A stretch of DNA of 25,135 nt, taken from Hypericibacter sp963696655 (GTDB taxonomy: Bacteria > Pseudomonadota > Alphaproteobacteria > Dongiales > Dongiaceae). The position numbers and the translations under genes were made by a program. Location of the stretch: contig CAVOLB010000056.1 of the NCBI GenBank assembly GCA_963696655.1, positions 1 through 25,135 of the forward strand. The letters are read 5' to 3'. This document shows, piece after piece, positions 22,202 to 25,135 of the stretch. Within the stretch, counting starts at the first letter, position 1. Each line of letters opens with the position of its first letter. The notes beneath the pieces were generated by a model, which saw only the letters and a list, made by a program, of their open reading frames with translations, did no database searches and was not told the origin of the DNA.

Positions 22202-22951
22202 ATGTCTGAACGCAAAGTCGCTTTGGTGACCGGCGCCGCCGGCGGTATCGGCCAGGCCGTGGTGCTGCGGCTGCTGAGCGACGGTTTCACCGTTGCCGCC
22301 ATGGATATCGACGAGAAGGGCCTGGCGGCCGTCACGCAGCGCGCCGGTGGCCATAAGGATGCGCTGACCACCTGGCCTTGCGACCAGACCGACGAAAAGA
22401 AGACCCGCGACGCGGTCGCGAAGATCGAGGCGCGGCTGGGCCCGGTCGAAGGACTGGTCAACACGATCGGCTGGGTCGGCACCACCCGCTTCGCCGACGA
22501 GGATTCCGCCTACTGGCGCAAGGTCATCGCCATCAATCTCGAATCCGTCCTCTATGTGACCCATGCCGTGCTGAAGGGCATGGTCGAGCGCAAGCGCGGC
22601 AAGATGGTGCATTTCGCCTCGGACGCCGGCCGCGTCGGCACCAGCGGCGAGGTGGTCTATTCGGCGACCAAGGGCGGCATCATCGCCTTCGCCAAGAGCC
22701 TGGCGCGCGAACATGCGCGCCACAACATCAACGTCAATTGCGTCTCGCCGGGTCCGACCGACACGCCGCTGCTGCAGCAGGAGATCAAGGACGATCCCGA
22801 GCTGATCAAGCGCATGGTCCGGCTCATTCCCTTCCGCCGCGTCGCCCAGCCCGAGGACCAGGCCTCGGTCGTCAGCTTCCTGCTGTCGAAGGATGCCGAT
22901 TACATCACCGGCCAGACCATCAGCTGCAGCGGCGGCCTCGTCATGATCTGA
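22202..22951 (+). CDS. Short-chain dehydrogenase, BadH-like (2-hydroxycyclohexanecarboxyl-CoA dehydrogenase-like)
   Basis: A 249-residue SDR oxidoreductase with intact cofactor and catalytic sites: TGAAGGIG (10-17), Ser140, Tyr153 and Lys157 (FASDAGRVG, VYSATKGG). The stretches ASDAGRVGTSGEVVYSATKGG, LAREHARHNINVNCVSPGPTDTPLL and the C-terminal TISCSGGLVMI closely recall BadH of Rhodopseudomonas palustris, which oxidises 2-hydroxycyclohexanecarboxyl-CoA. Next to an acyl-CoA dehydrogenase and a crotonase, it probably oxidises a 3-hydroxyacyl-CoA. The substrate being alicyclic is an inference from resemblance. ATG at 22202 with AGGAG seven bases upstream; 70 bp after the amidohydrolase stop. 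An earlier in-frame ATG (22163) has no ribosome site. Confidence 0.87.
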   Translation: MSERKVALVTGAAGGIGQAVVLRLLSDGFTVAAMDIDEKGLAAVTQRAGGHKDALTTWPCDQTDEKKTRDAVAKIEARLGPVEGLVNTIGWVGTTRFADEDSAYWRKVIAINLESVLYVTHAVLKGMVERKRGKMVHFASDAGRVGTSGEVVYSATKGGIIAFAKSLAREHARHNINVNCVSPGPTDTPLLQQEIKDDPELIKRMVRLIPFRRVAQPEDQASVVSFLLSKDADYITGQTISCSGGLVMI

Positions 22952-22989
22952 CCGGATCCGACCGGCAACGACCAGGAAGCGAGCTCCCC

Positions 22990-24147
22990 ATGGACGCCGC
23001 ACTGCGGACGCAGATATTGGAGACGGTCGACAAGCTGGCGCGGGAGCGGGTGCTGCCGCGCGCGGCCGAGATCGACCGCAGCGACGCGTTCCCGCGCGAC
23101 CTCTACCAGGCCGCCGGCGGTCTCGGTCTCTTCGGGATCTGGATTCCCGAGGCGTTCGGCGGGACGGGACCGGACTTCGCCACGCCGCTCCTGATCTCCG
23201 AGCGGCTGGCGCGGGCCAGCGCTTCCTTCGCGCTCATCTACAGCAATTGCGGCGATGCCTGCACGCCGATCGTGCATTCGGCGCCCCAGCATCTGAAGGA
23301 ACGCTATCTGCCTGGCATCGCGGCCGGCACGCTGATTCCCTGCTTCTCGCTCTCGGAGCCGGGCGCGGGCTCCGATGCCGGGGCCATCACCACCTCGGCG
23401 CGGCGCGTGGGCGACGAGTACGTCATCACCGGCCGCAAATCCTGGTGCACCAACGGCTCGGTCGGCGATGTCTTCGTCGTCTTCGCCAAGACCGATCGCG
23501 AGGCCGGCAACAAGGGCGTCTCGGCCTTTCTCGTGCCGCGGAACACGCCGGGCTTCACCATCGGCCGCGACGAGGATCTGCTGGGCCTGCGCGGCAGCCC
23601 GACCACGCAGCTGTTGTTCGACGAGGCCCGGATCCCCGCGGACCACCGGCTGGGCGAGGAGGGCGAGGGCTTCAAGATCGCCATGGTCTGCCTGGACGAG
23701 GCCCGCCTCAATTGTGCCGCCATGGCGCTGGGTGTCGCGCAGGCGGCCCTGGAGCATGCCGTCGCTTACGCCAAGGAGCGGGTGCAGTTCGGCAAGCCGA
23801 TCATCCAGCATCAGGGGCTGCAGTTCCTGCTGGCGGACTCCACGGCCCGGCTCGCCGCCGCCCGCAGCCTGTGGGAGCAGGCGATGACGCTGGTCGAAAC
23901 CCATCGCGACCGGCGCACCAGCACCTTCGCCGCGATGGCGAAGCTGGTCGCGACCGAGGCCGCGATGCAGATCACCACCGACGCGGTGCAGACCCTCGGC
24001 GGCAGCGGGCTCAGCCGGGATTTCCCGGTCGAGCGCATGATGCGCGACGTGAAGGCCTTCCAGATCTTCGACGGCACGAGCCAGATCCAGAAGATGCTCA
24101 TCGGTCGCTACCTGGAAAAGGTCGGCCTGCCCTTCGCGGAAACCTGA
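22990..24147 (+). CDS. Acyl-CoA dehydrogenase with Asp at the catalytic-base position
   Basis: A 385-residue FAD enzyme that introduces a double bond next to a CoA thioester. The family signatures are present: CFSLSEPGAGSDAGAI (118-133), KSWCTNGS (150-157), GLRGSPTTQLLFDEARIP (199-216), ERVQFGKPI (263-271) and QTLGGSGLSRDFPVERMMRD (334-353). The position of the usual catalytic Glu in (Y/F)-E-G-T reads Ile-Phe-Asp361-Gly-Thr, an Asp. The alternative base seen in isovaleryl-CoA dehydrogenase (Glu before Arg) is also absent here (LDEARL). It starts 38 bp after the SDR and ends 21 bp before the enoyl-CoA hydratase. Length is normal. The substrate is unknown; a cyclic acyl-CoA would fit the neighbours. 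Confidence 0.9.
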   Translation: MDAALRTQILETVDKLARERVLPRAAEIDRSDAFPRDLYQAAGGLGLFGIWIPEAFGGTGPDFATPLLISERLARASASFALIYSNCGDACTPIVHSAPQHLKERYLPGIAAGTLIPCFSLSEPGAGSDAGAITTSARRVGDEYVITGRKSWCTNGSVGDVFVVFAKTDREAGNKGVSAFLVPRNTPGFTIGRDEDLLGLRGSPTTQLLFDEARIPADHRLGEEGEGFKIAMVCLDEARLNCAAMALGVAQAALEHAVAYAKERVQFGKPIIQHQGLQFLLADSTARLAAARSLWEQAMTLVETHRDRRTSTFAAMAKLVATEAAMQITTDAVQTLGGSGLSRDFPVERMMRDVKAFQIFDGTSQIQKMLIGRYLEKVGLPFAET

Positions 24148-24168
24148 CGGGCACGGAAAGGAACAAAC

Positions 24169-24930
24169 GTGGCTGACAGTCTCAGTCTGGACGTCGTCGA
24201 TCGGATCGCCTGCCTGACGATCACGCGCGAGCAGGTCCGCAATGCCCTGAACGACGAAACGCTCGGACGGCTGAAGGCCAGCCTCGAGAGCCTTGCCCCG
24301 CCCAATGTCGCGGCCATCGTGATCCGGGGTGCGGGGCTCAAGGCCTTCAGCGCGGGCTCCGACATCAAGGAGCTTGCGTCCCAATCGCTGAAGGATCGCA
24401 TCGCCCATACCGATCTCGGCCATGCGCTGGGCGACGCGATCGAGCAGCATCCTTGTCCCGTCATCGCCGCCATCGAGGGCTATTGCCTGGGCGGCGGGCT
24501 CGAGATCGCGCTCGCCTGCGACTATCGGATCGCCGGTGCGCGCGCCTCCTTCGGCCTGCCCGAGGTGGCGCTGGGCGCGCTGCCGAGCTGGGGCGGGACC
24601 GTGCGGCTGCCGCGCATCGTCGGCGTCGCCCGCGCGCGCGAGCTCGTGCTGTTCGGTCGCCGGCTCACCGCCGAGGAAGCGCTGGATTGGGGCGTGGTCA
24701 ATCGCGTGGTGCCGGAGGGCGAGGCCTTCGCCGCGGCGAAGCTGTTGGCCGTGGAAACCTTCGGGCGAACCAACCCCGACATCGTCAGCATCGCCAAAGG
24801 CCTGCTCACGCACGGGACCGCGGTGTCGACGAGGACCGCGCGGCATCTCGAGCTGCTGGCGGACATGTCGGTGCTCGCCTCCGACGCGCTGGACGCGGGT
24901 GCGAAGAAGTTCACCGAGAAGAAGCCGTAG
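24169..24930 (+). CDS. Enoyl-CoA hydratase/isomerase (crotonase) family protein
   Basis: A 253-residue crotonase. The oxyanion-hole segments are present: KAFSAGSDIKEL (about 58-69) and EGYCLGGGLEIALACDY (about 103-119). Both glutamates expected for hydration are seen, in GGGLEIAL and FGLPEVALG. It lacks the sequence features of BadI-type ring hydrolases that I remember, so addition of water to an enoyl-CoA made by the upstream dehydrogenase is the most direct reading. The start is GTG at 24169, with AAGGA seven bases upstream. It ends the plus-strand operon, 24 bp before a convergent gene. Confidence 0.88.
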   Translation: MADSLSLDVVDRIACLTITREQVRNALNDETLGRLKASLESLAPPNVAAIVIRGAGLKAFSAGSDIKELASQSLKDRIAHTDLGHALGDAIEQHPCPVIAAIEGYCLGGGLEIALACDYRIAGARASFGLPEVALGALPSWGGTVRLPRIVGVARARELVLFGRRLTAEEALDWGVVNRVVPEGEAFAAAKLLAVETFGRTNPDIVSIAKGLLTHGTAVSTRTARHLELLADMSVLASDALDAGAKKFTEKKP

Positions 24931-24954
24931 CGAATCGGCGCTCGAGGCCGCCGC

Positions 24955-25135
24955 TCAGAAGCTCGGCGGCGTGGCCGCGCTCACCATCTCGCATTCCTCG
25001 GTCCCCAGATTGCGGAAGCGATGGGGCAGGGCGCTCGAGAAGTAATAAGCCTCGCCGGGGCCGAGTTCCTTCTTCTGCCGGCCCACCGTGAGCTCGATCC
25101 GGCCGCGGATCACGACGCCGGCCTCTTCGCCTTCA
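24955..25135 (-). CDS. C-terminal part of a cupin protein, probably an XRE-cupin regulator (cut by window edge)
   Basis: The last 60 residues of a minus-strand gene that continues beyond the window; the stop is at 24957-24955. It reads EGEEAGVVIRGRIELTVG, then GPGEAYYFSSALPHRFRN and ends ATPPSF. The Glu-Gly-Glu-Glu-Ala-Gly opening, Gly-Pro-Gly-Glu turn and Pro-His-Arg-Phe-Arg-Asn are the second half of a cupin barrel as found in PuuR-like regulators with an N-terminal helix-turn-helix. The DNA-binding part is not in view, so a stand-alone cupin remains possible. It is convergent with the crotonase gene. Confidence 0.75.
   Translation of the reverse strand, partial: EGEEAGVVIRGRIELTVGRQKKELGPGEAYYFSSALPHRFRNLGTEECEMVSAATPPSF

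Noticed and set aside
22900..24846. 648-codon open frame antisense to the acyl-CoA dehydrogenase and crotonase genes
   Set aside because: Composition is typical of antisense shadows in GC-rich DNA, and both genes on the plus strand have complete family signatures.

Overview
This 25 kb, GC-rich window reads as chromosomal DNA of an alphaproteobacterium. I infer this from the very high GC at third codon positions, the gene families (BdhA, ThiBPQ under a TPP riboswitch, type II NADH dehydrogenase, alphaproteobacterial-style DUF805 and LysR proteins) and the GC-rich palindromic intergenic repeats. A Rhodospirillales/Hyphomicrobiales-like organism is plausible, but the sequence alone does not fix the genus. 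No rRNA, tRNA, CRISPR array or phage module was seen.

Layout. (1) 1-1351: a complete IS4-family insertion sequence with 19-bp terminal inverted repeats and a flanking direct repeat; its transposase is split by a +1 frame change at a CCC-TGA site. (2) 1388-3413: a glutamine-synthetase-like ligase and a DUF805 membrane protein, both on the minus strand, separated by a good intrinsic terminator. (3) 3567-9752, plus strand: a Rieske protein with a large unrecognised C-terminal domain, a choline/thiamine-kinase-like phosphotransferase, then a TPP riboswitch driving thiB-thiP-thiQ (thiamine/TPP import). (4) 9814-13880, minus strand: a tight five-gene set, bdhA > patatin-like hydrolase > 58-aa ORF > doxX > type II NADH dehydrogenase. 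It is divergent from a LysR regulator (14080-14964), with two matching T-N11-A operator-like boxes between them. (5) 15000-18866: a class III aminotransferase (minus) and an S9 prolyl-oligopeptidase-type peptidase (plus), diverging around a doublet of GC-rich palindromic repeats. (6) 18879-24930: a catabolic locus. A phenylacetate-CoA-ligase-like enzyme and an unusual SDR lie on the minus strand, divergent from amidohydrolase, BadH-like SDR, acyl-CoA dehydrogenase and enoyl-CoA hydratase on the plus strand. (7) 24955-25135: the C-terminal end of a cupin protein, probably an XRE-cupin regulator, cut by the window edge.

How the parts may work together. Region 4 can be read as poly-3-hydroxybutyrate or ketone-body use: a patatin-type hydrolase could release 3-hydroxybutyrate, BdhA would oxidise it to acetoacetate giving NADH, and NDH-2 would reoxidise the NADH without pumping protons. 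Region 6 reads as activation of a carboxylic acid to a CoA thioester followed by a beta-oxidation-like sequence (dehydrogenation, hydration, alcohol oxidation). There is no thiolase or BadI-type ring hydrolase in the window, so the amidohydrolase-fold protein, which lacks the usual first metal-binding motif, is a candidate for the C-C cleavage or another unassigned step. Three enzymes of this locus carry substitutions at expected catalytic positions, which makes it the most promising place for unfamiliar chemistry.
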